This document shows, piece after piece, positions 52,621 through 62,180 of a stretch of DNA of 64,000 nucleotides. A program made the translations under genes and the position numbers. The notes beneath the pieces are model-generated. The model saw only the letters and a program-made list of their open reading frames with translations, had not been told where the DNA came from and searched no databases. Positions within the stretch are counted from its first letter, which is position 1, and each line of letters begins with the position of its first letter. The stretch is from positions 310,001-374,000 of the forward strand of contig NZ_VIWU01000001.1 of the NCBI RefSeq assembly GCF_007994075.1. Direction: 5' to 3'. Source of the stretch: Pseudonocardia hierapolitana. GTDB taxonomy: Bacteria; Actinomycetota; Actinomycetes; Mycobacteriales; Pseudonocardiaceae.

Positions 52621-53406
52621 ATGGGAGAGATCGCCCACGAGCCGGCGTCGACGGGGAGCACGCAGCGCCTGGCCGAGCTGGCCGGTGACTCGCCGCCGAC
52701 GTCGATCCCCGAGGTGGTCAAGCGGCTCGCGGAGATCCGGGACTACGCGGCGAGCACCTCGCTGCTCGGCGAGAACGACGGCATCGCCGCCTTCACGAAG
52801 CTCTACCACATCATCACGCGCCGGGTCGGCGACATGGTCGACAGCGGCGAGTTCAAGTCCTCGCCGTTCCTCGTGCGGCTCGACATCGAGTTCGCCGAAC
52901 GGTTCTTCCAGGCGCTGCGCCGCTACGCCGCCGACATCCACACCACACCCGGGGTGTGGCGGGTGCTGTTCGACAACCGCAGCGACCCGAAGGTGCCCCC
53001 GGTGAACTTCGCGGTGCTCGGCGTCAACGCCCACATCAACTACGACCTCGCGCACGCGCTCATCGCGGCCTGGCGGCACGTGGAGCCGGACGGCGACGCC
53101 CCGGACAGCGAGCAGTACCACGACTACCGCCTCATCAACAGGGTGTTCGAGATCGAGATGGACGGGCTGCGCGAGGAGCTGGACTCGATATTCTCGGCAG
53201 GCCCGGACGGCGCCCCGTGGGACGTCGGGGCCAACTGGCTCGCCGACCTCGTCGTCACGTTCACCCGCGATCTCGCCTGGGACGAGGCGAGGCGGGTGTG
53301 GCAGGCGGGCGCCTCCCCGGAGGCCTGCAGGGCGTCCGAGCGCAGGCTCGACGCCATGGCGACGTTCCTGGGAGAAGGCGTGCTCCGGCTGCCGCTCCCG
53401 TTCTGA
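52621..53406 (+). CDS. DUF5995-family protein
   Basis: 261 residues from ATG 52621, with AAAGGAG six bases upstream. DUF5995 family members carry the features seen here: an N-terminal helix, SIPEVVKRLAEIRDYAAST, FTKLYHIITRRVGDMVDSG, and the conserved VNFAVLGVNAHINYDLAHAL core with His/Asn/Asp residues that could bind a metal or substrate. The function is unknown. It starts 72 bases from the divergent LuxR gene. The upstream gap holds the 12-bp palindrome CAGGCGCGCCTG (52574-52585). A diverged relative lies at 48043-48708. Confidence 0.87.
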   Translation: MGEIAHEPASTGSTQRLAELAGDSPPTSIPEVVKRLAEIRDYAASTSLLGENDGIAAFTKLYHIITRRVGDMVDSGEFKSSPFLVRLDIEFAERFFQALRRYAADIHTTPGVWRVLFDNRSDPKVPPVNFAVLGVNAHINYDLAHALIAAWRHVEPDGDAPDSEQYHDYRLINRVFEIEMDGLREELDSIFSAGPDGAPWDVGANWLADLVVTFTRDLAWDEARRVWQAGASPEACRASERRLDAMATFLGEGVLRLPLPF

Positions 53407-53462
53407 CACAGCCGTTCTGATAACCGGTCGACCCGCCGGCCCCGCCCCAGCACCATGGCCCG

Positions 53463-55196
<1,734 letters not shown>

Positions 55197-55199
55197 GGC

Positions 55200-56612
55200 T
55201 CACACCGGCGTCGACGTGGCGGACGGGACCGCTCGTGCCGCGAGCCGGGCCGGCGCCACCCCCAGCACGACGACGGCCGCGAACCCGAACAGCAGGTAGT
55301 GCGCCGAGGTGACCAGCGACGGCGCACCGAGGTTCACGAGCACACCGGCCAGGGCCGCGCTGAAGGCGTTCGCGATGATGAAGACGGTGTTGATCCCGGC
55401 GGAGGCCTTGGCGGCCTCCTCCTCGTCGTCGCTGCTGCCCATCGCGGCGACCGTGAGGTGCGGGAAGGCCAGCCCGATCCCCGCGCCGGCGGCGAACAGG
55501 GCGACGACCCAGACCGCGATCACGCCGCCCCCGGGCAGCTCCCGCTGCGCCACGGCGTAGCCGGCGAGCCCCGCCGCGAGCAGCAGCGGGCCGCCGACGA
55601 TCAGGGCGCGGACGACGCGCGGGCGGGTGGCGTTCGCGGTGACCATCTGCGTCACGGACCACCCCAGCGAGAGTGCGGCGCCGAGGAAGCCCGCGGCCAG
55701 CGGGGCCATGCCGCCGAGCTCCTGCCCGAACAGCGGGATGAACGCCTCGGTGCCGATGCCGAACGCCAGCACGCCGACGCTCACGTACACCCAGCGCAGC
55801 CGCGAACGGCCCCGGTAGGTGACCTCGGGCAGTACCCGCACCCGCGCGGTCCGCTCGTGGCGCAGGAACCACCCGCCGAGCCCGACCCCGACGGCCAGCG
55901 CGATCGCGGTGGCCGCCCCGGCGGGCACGACGCTCGCCAGGCTCACCGCGGCGACCGAGGCCGTGAGCAGCGCCAGCGACCCGGCCGGCACGGGAGCCTC
56001 CACCTTCGTCCGGCCGGTGGCCGGAATCGCCCTGCTGACCAGCAGGATCAGCAGCCCCGACACCACGACGAGCACGACGAACGCGGCGCGCCACGCGTCC
56101 AGCTGTCCGAACAGCCCGCCGACGGTCGGGCCGAGGATGTTCCCGACACCCCACATCGCGGACACGAGCGCGGCCGCACGGGCCCACAGGCGCTCGGGCA
56201 GCGCGCGCTGGATCATCGCGTAGCCGAGCCCGGCGAGCAGGCCGCCGCCCAGCCCCTGCACGGCGCGCCCGATGAGGAGCCCTGCCATCACCGGGCTGGC
56301 GGCGCTGATCAGGGAGCCCGCCGCGAAGAGGCCGAACGCGAGGACGTACGCGGCCACGGCGCCGCGCGCCATGAGGGTCCGGCTGACCAGCATCGACGTG
56401 ATGACCGACGCGACGAGGAAGGTCGTCATCGTCCACGAGTAGAACTCGGCTCCACCGATGTCGGCGACGATCGTGGGGAGCAGGCTCGTCGTGAGGTAGA
56501 CGTTGCTCGCCTCGAGCAGCACCCCACCCGCGAGCACGGTGGCGACGGGCACGTAGCGCGGGCCGAGCAGCTCGCGCCAGGTGCCGGGAACCGCCTCCGA
56601 TGTCCTGTCCAT
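55200..56612 (-). CDS. MFS transporter
   Basis: 470 residues from ATG 56612, 12-14 hydrophobic segments. Motif A is degenerate (VSRTLMARGAVAAYVLAFGL). Other MFS features are GRAVQGLGGGLLAGLGYAMI and SAMWGVGNILGPTVGGLFG. The longer frame upstream (18 more codons) is non-hydrophobic. It may be an efflux pump. The stop lies four bases from the ABC-F stop, so the two genes are convergent with almost no gap. Confidence 0.87.
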   Translation of the reverse strand: MDRTSEAVPGTWRELLGPRYVPVATVLAGGVLLEASNVYLTTSLLPTIVADIGGAEFYSWTMTTFLVASVITSMLVSRTLMARGAVAAYVLAFGLFAAGSLISAASPVMAGLLIGRAVQGLGGGLLAGLGYAMIQRALPERLWARAAALVSAMWGVGNILGPTVGGLFGQLDAWRAAFVVLVVVSGLLILLVSRAIPATGRTKVEAPVPAGSLALLTASVAAVSLASVVPAGAATAIALAVGVGLGGWFLRHERTARVRVLPEVTYRGRSRLRWVYVSVGVLAFGIGTEAFIPLFGQELGGMAPLAAGFLGAALSLGWSVTQMVTANATRPRVVRALIVGGPLLLAAGLAGYAVAQRELPGGGVIAVWVVALFAAGAGIGLAFPHLTVAAMGSSDDEEEAAKASAGINTVFIIANAFSAALAGVLVNLGAPSLVTSAHYLLFGFAAVVVLGVAPARLAARAVPSATSTPV

Positions 56613-56681
56613 GGCCCTGACGCTAGGAGTTGAAGCCCGGTTCAGGTCAACGGTGACGCCGGGCACGCCGGCTGCGGACGC

Positions 56682-56834
56682 TCAGACCAGTGAGGTGAAG
56701 AACGTGATCACCGACTCGGCCCCCTCGCGAAGGAGCGCGCCGATGTCCTGCACGGTGTCGGCCGCGCTGTCCGGGTCGACGAACACCCAGAACACGAGCA
56801 GCGCGATCACGAGGAGTCCAACGATTCTCTTCAC
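56682..56834 (-). CDS. 50-residue single-pass membrane protein
   Basis: GTG 56834 gives VKRIVGLLVIALLVFWVFV, one membrane helix, followed by DPDSAADTVQDIGALLREG and a hydrophobic end (SVITFFTSLV). Small proteins with this layout (MKRI..., ALV, SAA.., ITFF..L) are common and conserved in actinobacteria, as I recall them, without a known role. It stands alone between two transporter genes on the same strand. Confidence 0.7.
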   Translation of the reverse strand: MKRIVGLLVIALLVFWVFVDPDSAADTVQDIGALLREGAESVITFFTSLV

Positions 56835-56916
56835 GTAAACCCGATCCGTGGCCCGCAGGGATGACGACGTGCGCTGCATTGTCTACCGCACGTGACGCCT
56901 TCGGGCATAGCGACAC

Positions 56917-58260
56917 TCAGGAGCGAACCGCACCCGTCACGGCCCAGTGACCCCCGCCGGCGCGCAGGCCCACCGCGACGAGTCGGATCACCATGAAGAG
57001 CGCCAGTCCGGACCAGATGCCGGCCAGCCCCCAGCCGAACGCCAGCGAGGCCCAGATCAGTGGGAGGAACCCGACCACGGCAGCGACGATCGTGGACGTC
57101 CGCAGGAACGCCGCGTCGCCTGCACCGAGGAGCACGCCGTCGAGGGCGAACACGACGCCCGCGATCGGCTGCATCGCCGTGAAGAACCACCACGGCACCG
57201 GCACGGCCGCCAGCACCGCGGGGTCCGGCGTGAACAGCGGCGGCAGCACTCCGGCCAGCGCCGCGAACAGCACTCCGAAGCCGACCCCGAGCACGATCCC
57301 GTAGCGGGTCACCTGGCCGGCGAGCGCCCTGGCCCGCTCGGCGCCGCGCTCGGGCGAACCGAGGGCGGCGCCGACCAGCGCCTGGGCGGCGATCGCCACC
57401 GCGTCGAGCACGAGCGCCTGGAAGAACCACAGCTGCAGCACGATCTGGTGGGCGGCGACGGTGGCGGCCCCGAACCGGGTGGCCACGGCGGCGGCGGACA
57501 GGAAGCACGCCTGGAACGCGAGGCTGCGGGCGAGCAGGTCGCGCCCGAGGGCCAGCTGGGCGCGCAGCACCGCGGGCGCGGGGCGCAGCGACACCGAGCC
57601 CGCCCGGGCCGCCCGCACCAGCGCCACCAGGAACAGCGTCGCCCCCACCGCCTGGCCCGTGACGTTCGCGAGCGCGGATCCGGCCAGTCCGAGCCCTCCC
57701 CACCCGCCTACCCCGTGCACCAGCAGCGGGCACAGCACCGCCGACAGCCCGTTGCCCGCGAGCACGTAGCGCAGCGGGCGGACGGTGTCCTGCACGCCGC
57801 GCATCCAGCCGTTGCCGGCGAGCGTGACGAGCACCATCGGAGCCCCCCACAACGCCACGCGCAGCCACGAGGTGGCGGCGTCGGCGATCGCGCCGCCGTC
57901 ACCCAGCGCCTCGGCGACGGGCCGGGCGACCAGCTGGCCGACCCCGAGCACCAGCAGCCCGACGGCGAGCGCGAGCCACGTGGCCTGCACCCCCTCCCCG
58001 ACGGCCTCGCCGGACCGGCCGGCGCCGTAGAGGCGGGCCGTACGCGAGGTGGTGCCGTACGACAGGAAGTTCATCTGGGTCGTGACCTGGGCGAACACCA
58101 CCCCGGCCACGGCGAGCCCCGCCAGGGCGACCGCTCCGAGCCGACCGACCACCGCGGTGTCGACGAGCAGGTACAGCGGTTCGGCGGCGAGCACCGGGAG
58201 CGCGGGAGCGGCGAGCCGCAGCACCTCCCGCGCAGGGACGCGATCCGGCCCGCCGGTCAT
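56917..58260 (-). CDS. MATE-family efflux transporter (DinF-like)
   Basis: 447 residues from ATG 58260, 12 hydrophobic segments in two halves. First half: LAAPALPVLAAEPLYLLVDTAVVGRLG. Second half: RDLLARSLAFQACFLSAAAV and VAAHQIVLQLWFFQALVLDA, typical of DinF-type MATE proteins. Such transporters use Na+ or H+ gradients to export cationic compounds. The ATG overlaps the stop of the upstream methyltransferase gene (ATGA). MATE genes near nrnA/truB are a standard actinobacterial arrangement. Confidence 0.92.
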   Translation of the reverse strand: MTGGPDRVPAREVLRLAAPALPVLAAEPLYLLVDTAVVGRLGAVALAGLAVAGVVFAQVTTQMNFLSYGTTSRTARLYGAGRSGEAVGEGVQATWLALAVGLLVLGVGQLVARPVAEALGDGGAIADAATSWLRVALWGAPMVLVTLAGNGWMRGVQDTVRPLRYVLAGNGLSAVLCPLLVHGVGGWGGLGLAGSALANVTGQAVGATLFLVALVRAARAGSVSLRPAPAVLRAQLALGRDLLARSLAFQACFLSAAAVATRFGAATVAAHQIVLQLWFFQALVLDAVAIAAQALVGAALGSPERGAERARALAGQVTRYGIVLGVGFGVLFAALAGVLPPLFTPDPAVLAAVPVPWWFFTAMQPIAGVVFALDGVLLGAGDAAFLRTSTIVAAVVGFLPLIWASLAFGWGLAGIWSGLALFMVIRLVAVGLRAGGGHWAVTGAVRS

Positions 58261-58883
58261 CCCTCGTGGTGGGGACGGCGACACACGTAGACGAACGCCG
58301 GGGGCAGGTTGCGCCAGACCGTGGCGCTCACCAGCACCTCGTCGAAGGTGTCGCGCAGGCGCCGCCGGAACCGGCGGGCGGCCCCGAGCGTCATCCCGTG
58401 CAGGTAGGCGAACGTGGTGAAGGCGCCGTGGTCGCCGATCACGCGGCTGATCTCACCGAGCAGCGCGGTCTGGGTGGCGTCGTCGAACAGCGCCCACGGG
58501 AGCCCGCAGATGACGGCGTCGACCTCTGTGATCCCGCGCTCGGCCAGGAGCTTGCCGAGGTCGGCGGCGTTGCCCTGGACGACGTCGAGGCCGGGGTGGG
58601 TGCGGCGCAGGAACTCGACCATGTCGGGATCCAGCTCCACGGCGAGGTGCCGGGCGCCCTCCGGCAGCTTCTGCGCGATCACCGCGCTCACCGCGCCGGT
58701 GCCCGGCCCCAGCTCGACGACCACCGGCGCGCCGGTGCGGGGCACGACCGACGCGAGCACGGCGCCGAGCCGCGGGGAGCTCGGCGCGATCGCGCCCATC
58801 GTCGCCGGGCGGCGCAGCGCCGCGGCGATGAACGCGCGGCGGGCGGACCGCTCACCGGCGGCGCGGCTGGTGTCGGACGTCAT
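58257..58883 (-). CDS. Class I SAM-dependent methyltransferase (PmtA/RrmA-like)
   Basis: 208 residues from ATG 58883. The SAM-binding motif I is VVVELGPGTGAVSAVIA, motif II acid is HLAVELDPDMVEFL, and the third loop is DVVQGNAADL. VDAVICGLPWALFD occupies the catalytic NPPY-like position (GLPW). Phospholipid N-methyltransferases and rRNA adenine methyltransferases share this layout. I cannot decide the substrate. It is translationally coupled to the MATE gene. Confidence 0.82.
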   Translation of the reverse strand: MTSDTSRAAGERSARRAFIAAALRRPATMGAIAPSSPRLGAVLASVVPRTGAPVVVELGPGTGAVSAVIAQKLPEGARHLAVELDPDMVEFLRRTHPGLDVVQGNAADLGKLLAERGITEVDAVICGLPWALFDDATQTALLGEISRVIGDHGAFTTFAYLHGMTLGAARRFRRRLRDTFDEVLVSATVWRNLPPAFVYVCRRPHHEG

Positions 58884-59059
58884 GCAGGCCTTCCTCCGGT
58901 TCGATCGCTCTGCTCACCGTAGACACCTCGACGAGCGGCGCGTCCGTCGGATCGGTTCCGATGGCGTCGACGTGACCATGCACGATGTTCGTCGCCCGCC
59001 GCGGCTGGACGCGATGGCGGTCGGTGCTGCTGCCGAGCCTCGTGTGGAGTGGTCGAGCC

Positions 59060-59129
59060 CCAAGATCCGCAGTATCGGTTGGCTATGGCTGTGGCGGCAG
59101 CCATGGGCAACCGATGCTCGCGATCTTGG
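59060..59129. repeat. Long imperfect inverted repeat (31-base arms)
   Basis: The arms, 59060-59090 and 59099-59129, match at about 25 of 31 positions around an 8-base loop. Both contain CCAAGATC, ATCGGTTG and ATGGCT blocks. A further CATGATCCG/CGGATCATG pair lies just to the right (about 59134-59202). Confidence 0.7.
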
Positions 59130-59399
59130 CGCTCATGATCCGCGGTGGCGGGTGCTCATGGTCGTGGGCGCAGCAATGGACAACCGACAGTTCGGATCAT
59201 GCGCGCCTGGGCCGGTGAGGCCATTGCGCCATCCGGTCACCCACCGGGCCTGAGCGCGGTCAGCCCGTCGATCGGGCCCCATCGAGTCGGCCTGGTCCGG
59301 CGGGGTTCCGGTGGGCGCGCCGTCCCCGGCCCGGGCCACGCGGCGCTCGCCCACCATCTGGGTCTCTCGCGTGGTCCCGCGGTTCGTGTCACACCCCTC

Positions 59400-59540
59400 A
59401 CCTGTGCGAGGTGATCGGGTTGGGTTCACCACCGACCTCCGGGGTGCGTGGGCGGCCGTCCCCGACCTGGGGGCACGCCCGTTCGCGACGAGACCGTCGC
59501 TGCCGGGTGCGACGCGACCGGCGGTGGTCCCGACCCCTCA
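59400..59540 (-). repeat. Dispersed intergenic repeat, copy C (inverted)
   Basis: On the minus strand it reads in the same order as copies A, B and D: GGGACCACCG, CGTCGCACCCGGCAGCGACG, GTCTCGTCGCGAACGG, GCGTGCCCCCAGG, TCGGGGACGGCCGCCCACGC, GGTCGGTGGTGAACCCAACC, then GATCACCTCGCACAGGTGAG shared with copy D. The further block GGGACGGCGCGCCCA lies near 59315. Confidence 0.72.
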
Positions 59541-59671
59541 CCCCGGTCCTTCCCTGGCGAGTCACGGCGAGATCACCCCGGATCCGGGCCGCGGCCGGCC
59601 CTCATGAGCAGCGGAAACGGGACATCGGCTGCACCGGGAGGCCGTTGCCTGATCGGCGCGAGGAGCCGTCA

Positions 59672-59731
59672 GCGATCAAGGCGAGATGGTGGCCAGTTGA
59701 TCTTCGAGAGCGACCATCCGCCCTTGATCGC
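59672..59731. repeat. Imperfect inverted repeat (22-base arms)
   Basis: The arms 59672-59693 and 59710-59731 match at about 18 of 22 positions (GCGATCAAGG...CCTTGATCGC outermost) with a 16-base loop. It lies between the inverted repeat copies C and D. Confidence 0.65.
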
Positions 59732-59904
59732 CACCCTCGGGACCCGGCTGACCCCTCGTTTCGGTCGCACATGGCCGTCACTGCAGCCAGCGGAAAACCG
59801 ACCAGGCGGACCATCACGACAGGTGCCCGGGGTCGAGCGCAGCTCGATCTGCAGCTCACGTCCCGATCCGGCCGATCATGCACCCGAGTTCCTGGGAACG
59901 GCCG

Positions 59905-60045
59905 GTGTGGGAACGGGACCACAGCCAGTCGCGTGGCACCCGACCGCAGCGATCTCGTCCCCGAACGGGCGTGCCCCCGGGTCGGGGACGGCCACCCACG
60001 CAACCCCGGGGCTCGGTAGTGAACCCAACCCGATCACCTCGCACA
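59905..60045 (+). repeat. Dispersed intergenic repeat, copy D
   Basis: Blocks: GGGAACGGGACCACAGCC, GCGTGGCACCCGACCGCAGC, GATCTCGTCCCCGAACGG, GCGTGCCCCCGGG, TCGGGGACGGCCACCCACGC, GGCTCGGTAGTGAACCCAAC, GATCACCTCGCACAGGTGAG, and GGGAACGGCGCGCCCA about 85 bases further (60118-60133). It is the closest relative of copy C and points the other way. Confidence 0.75.
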
Positions 60046-60313
60046 GGTGAGGGCTCGGGGCGAACCGGATCGATGCGACAGCAGCCCCCAGCCGGCGCGC
60101 AGGGCAGTGCGGCCCGAGCCGGGAACGGCGCGCCCACGAGACGGCTCGGCCGCACGGCGCCACCGGATGAGTTCCGCGGAACGCACCCGGATCCGGCCGT
60201 GAACGGCTCGGCGCGCAAACCGGAGGTCAGATCCTCCCGACAACCCGCCCAGCGCGACGACGCCAGCGCCGGAAGCCCTGCACACACGGGCACAACGATC
60301 GACAGCCGGAGCA

Positions 60314-61282
60314 CTACTCGGTCGTCAGCGCGGCGCGGATCGCCGCCAGGACTTCCTGCTCGGTGCCGTCGCGGGTGAACCCGGCCGCCATCGCGTGGCC
60401 GCCGCCGCCGAGCGCGGTGGCGACGACGGCGACGTCGACCCTGCCCGCGGAGCGGAGCGACACCCGCCACCGCCGCTCCTCGATCTGCATGACGGAGGCG
60501 ACCACCTCGGCCTCCACGGCCGTGCGGAGCACGTCCACGACGCTGTCGATCTCCTCGGACCGGTACCGCCGCACGTCGGCGAGCGGGATCGTGGTGTGCA
60601 GCAGCCCGGACGGCTCGAGCACCGCGCGTCCGAGGGCGCCGGCGAGCCCGCCGAACCAGGCGAAGGGGTGGCAGTCCATCAGCGACCTGGTGAGGGTCGC
60701 CGGGTCGGCGCCCGCCTCCACCAGCTCGGCGGCGAGCCGGTACGCCGCGGGTCCGGCGGTCCGGAAGCCGCGGGTGTCGGTGACCAGCCCGGCGTAGAGG
60801 CACCGGGCGACGTCGGCGTCGATCGGCGCGCCCATCTCGACGAGCACCCGGTGCACGATCACCACGGTTGCCTCCGCGCCCGGATCGAGCACCTGGACGT
60901 CGCCGAATCCGGGGTTGGTGGCGTGGTGGTCGAGCATCACCGTGCAGGCTGCCGTGTCGAGCAACCGGCCGAGCGAGCCGAGCCGCCGCGGCTCGGCGGC
61001 GTCGCAGCTGACGAGCACCTCCGGCGCCCCGCTCACCTCCGCCGGGGCGACCAGGAGTCCCAGCGCATCGAGCGGTCGGAGGGACTCGGGCACCCGGTCC
61101 GGCGACGCGAACGCCACCTGCACCCGGGCACCCCGCCGGCGCAGCGCGATACCGAGCGCCAACGCGCTGCCGAGTGCATCGGCGTCCGGGTCGACGTGGG
61201 CCAGGAGCGTGACCTCGCGCGCTTCGCCGAGGACGGCCGCGGCCTCGGCCACGGCAGCGCCCACGGTGGCGACGCCGCTCAC
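60314..61282 (-). CDS. nrnA: Bifunctional oligoribonuclease/PAP phosphatase (DHH family)
   Basis: 322 residues from GTG 61282. The DHH domain has HVDPDADALGSALAL and the signature VMLDHHATNPGFG. The DHHA1 domain ends with the GGGGHAMAAG substrate loop. Relatives degrade nanoRNA and dephosphorylate 3'-phosphoadenosine 5'-phosphate. Its GTG overlaps the TGA of a 26-codon micro-ORF, which in turn overlaps the rbfA stop, and it belongs to the infB-rbfA-nrnA block. Confidence 0.94.
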   Translation of the reverse strand: MSGVATVGAAVAEAAAVLGEAREVTLLAHVDPDADALGSALALGIALRRRGARVQVAFASPDRVPESLRPLDALGLLVAPAEVSGAPEVLVSCDAAEPRRLGSLGRLLDTAACTVMLDHHATNPGFGDVQVLDPGAEATVVIVHRVLVEMGAPIDADVARCLYAGLVTDTRGFRTAGPAAYRLAAELVEAGADPATLTRSLMDCHPFAWFGGLAGALGRAVLEPSGLLHTTIPLADVRRYRSEEIDSVVDVLRTAVEAEVVASVMQIEERRWRVSLRSAGRVDVAVVATALGGGGHAMAAGFTRDGTEQEVLAAIRAALTTE

Positions 61283-61359
61283 GAGTCCTCCTCGCCGCCG
61301 CTCGTCGGCCGCGTTCGCGGCGCTGCTGTGCCTATTGGTTCGCTCGCGAGCTCGCTCAC
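61279..61359 (-). CDS. 26-codon micro-ORF bridging rbfA and nrnA (bridge micro-ORF 3)
   Basis: GTG 61359 to TGA 61279, 26 codons, beginning MSELASEPIGTAAP and ending PTSGGEEDS. The GTG overlaps the rbfA stop (TAGTG) and the TGA overlaps the nrnA start (GTGA). GCGAGGAGG near the end is the nrnA ribosome binding site. It shares its first seven residues with the micro-ORF before dapA and its exact length with both others. Confidence 0.5.
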   Translation of the reverse strand: MSELASEPIGTAAPRTRPTSGGEEDS

Positions 61360-61811
61360 TACTCGTCTGCCCCGTCGCGCTCCCGTGGCACCCGGTACGG
61401 GTCCGGGTCGCCCGCCGGGCGGGCCGACGCCGCCAGCCGGGCGACCTCGGCGTCGGACTCGCGGGTGCGGGCGAGCAGCTCCTCCATGTGGCGTGCCGTT
61501 TCCGGCACCTGGTCGGGCACGAACACCAGCGAGGGGGTGTGCCGGATCCCGGTGCCTGCGCCCACCATCGAGCGCAGCACGCCGGTGGCGCTGGCGAGCG
61601 CCGCGGCGGCGCCTGCCGTGTCCGGGTCGTCGTCCACCCGCTCCCCGAGCACCGTGTAGTACACGGTGGCTTCGCGGAGGTCTCCCGTGACCCGGGTGTC
61701 GGTGATGGTCACCATCTTCAGCCGCGGGTCCTTGACCTCGTGCTCGAGAGCGGCCGCGACGATCTGCGTGATCCGCTTGGACAGCCGCCGCGCGCGGGCG
61801 TGGTCCACCAC
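61359..61811 (-). CDS. rbfA: 30S ribosome-binding factor RbfA
   Basis: 150 residues from GTG 61811. The KH-like fold is recognisable from [51 protein letters not shown] and the C-terminal [17 protein letters not shown]. The Arg/Asp/Glu-rich tail is usual in actinobacteria. It assists late 30S maturation. It follows the DUF503 gene by 24 bases and precedes the micro-ORF/nrnA pair. Confidence 0.96.
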   Translation of the reverse strand: MVDHARARRLSKRITQIVAAALEHEVKDPRLKMVTITDTRVTGDLREATVYYTVLGERVDDDPDTAGAAAALASATGVLRSMVGAGTGIRHTPSLVFVPDQVPETARHMEELLARTRESDAEVARLAASARPAGDPDPYRVPRERDGADE

Positions 61812-61835
61812 AACTACAGCCCTCCCAGGATCGTG

Positions 61836-62129
61836 CTAGTCCTCAGGGCCCAGCATGCGCTGCCGGGCCGAGAGCAGTTCGAGCTCGGGACGGGCGGCGA
61901 CCAGCCGCTCGCACCGCTCGAGTACCTCGGTGACGTGTCCGGACTCGGCCGCGACACAGCTGACGCCGAGCAGCGCACGCCGGTGCAGGTCGAGATGGCC
62001 CGCCTCGGCGACGGCCACCTCGAACTTGCGGCGCAGCTCTGCCAGCACCGGCCGGATGACCGACCGTTTCTGCTTGAGCGAATGGACGTCCCCGAGGAGG
62101 ACGTCCAGCTCCAGTGCTCCGACGAACAT
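61836..62129 (-). CDS. DUF503-family protein
   Basis: 97 residues from ATG 62129. An earlier in-frame start would add 10 basic residues. The family pattern MFVGALELDVLLGDVHSLKQ, KRSVIRPVLAELRRKFEVAV and EAGHLDLHRRALLGVSCVA is complete. Function is unknown, and it is a constant neighbour between infB and rbfA in many Gram-positives. Confidence 0.93.
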   Translation of the reverse strand: MFVGALELDVLLGDVHSLKQKRSVIRPVLAELRRKFEVAVAEAGHLDLHRRALLGVSCVAAESGHVTEVLERCERLVAARPELELLSARQRMLGPED

Positions 62130-62180
62130 GGTTCTCCGACGAGCGGGGACCGGCCGCACCCGGCCGGTCCCCGCGTCCCG

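Larger units (their letters stand above)
58884..60313. other. 1.4-kb gene-free region with repeat copies C and D and long hairpins
   Basis: No credible gene lies between the methyltransferase and nrnA genes. It contains two inverted copies of the dispersed repeat (59400-59540 on the minus strand, 59905-60045 on the plus strand) and two long imperfect hairpins (59060-59129 and 59672-59731). Translations in all frames are Arg/Pro/Gly-rich and differ between copies. In relatives the flanking genes are usually adjacent or nearly so. Confidence 0.6.
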
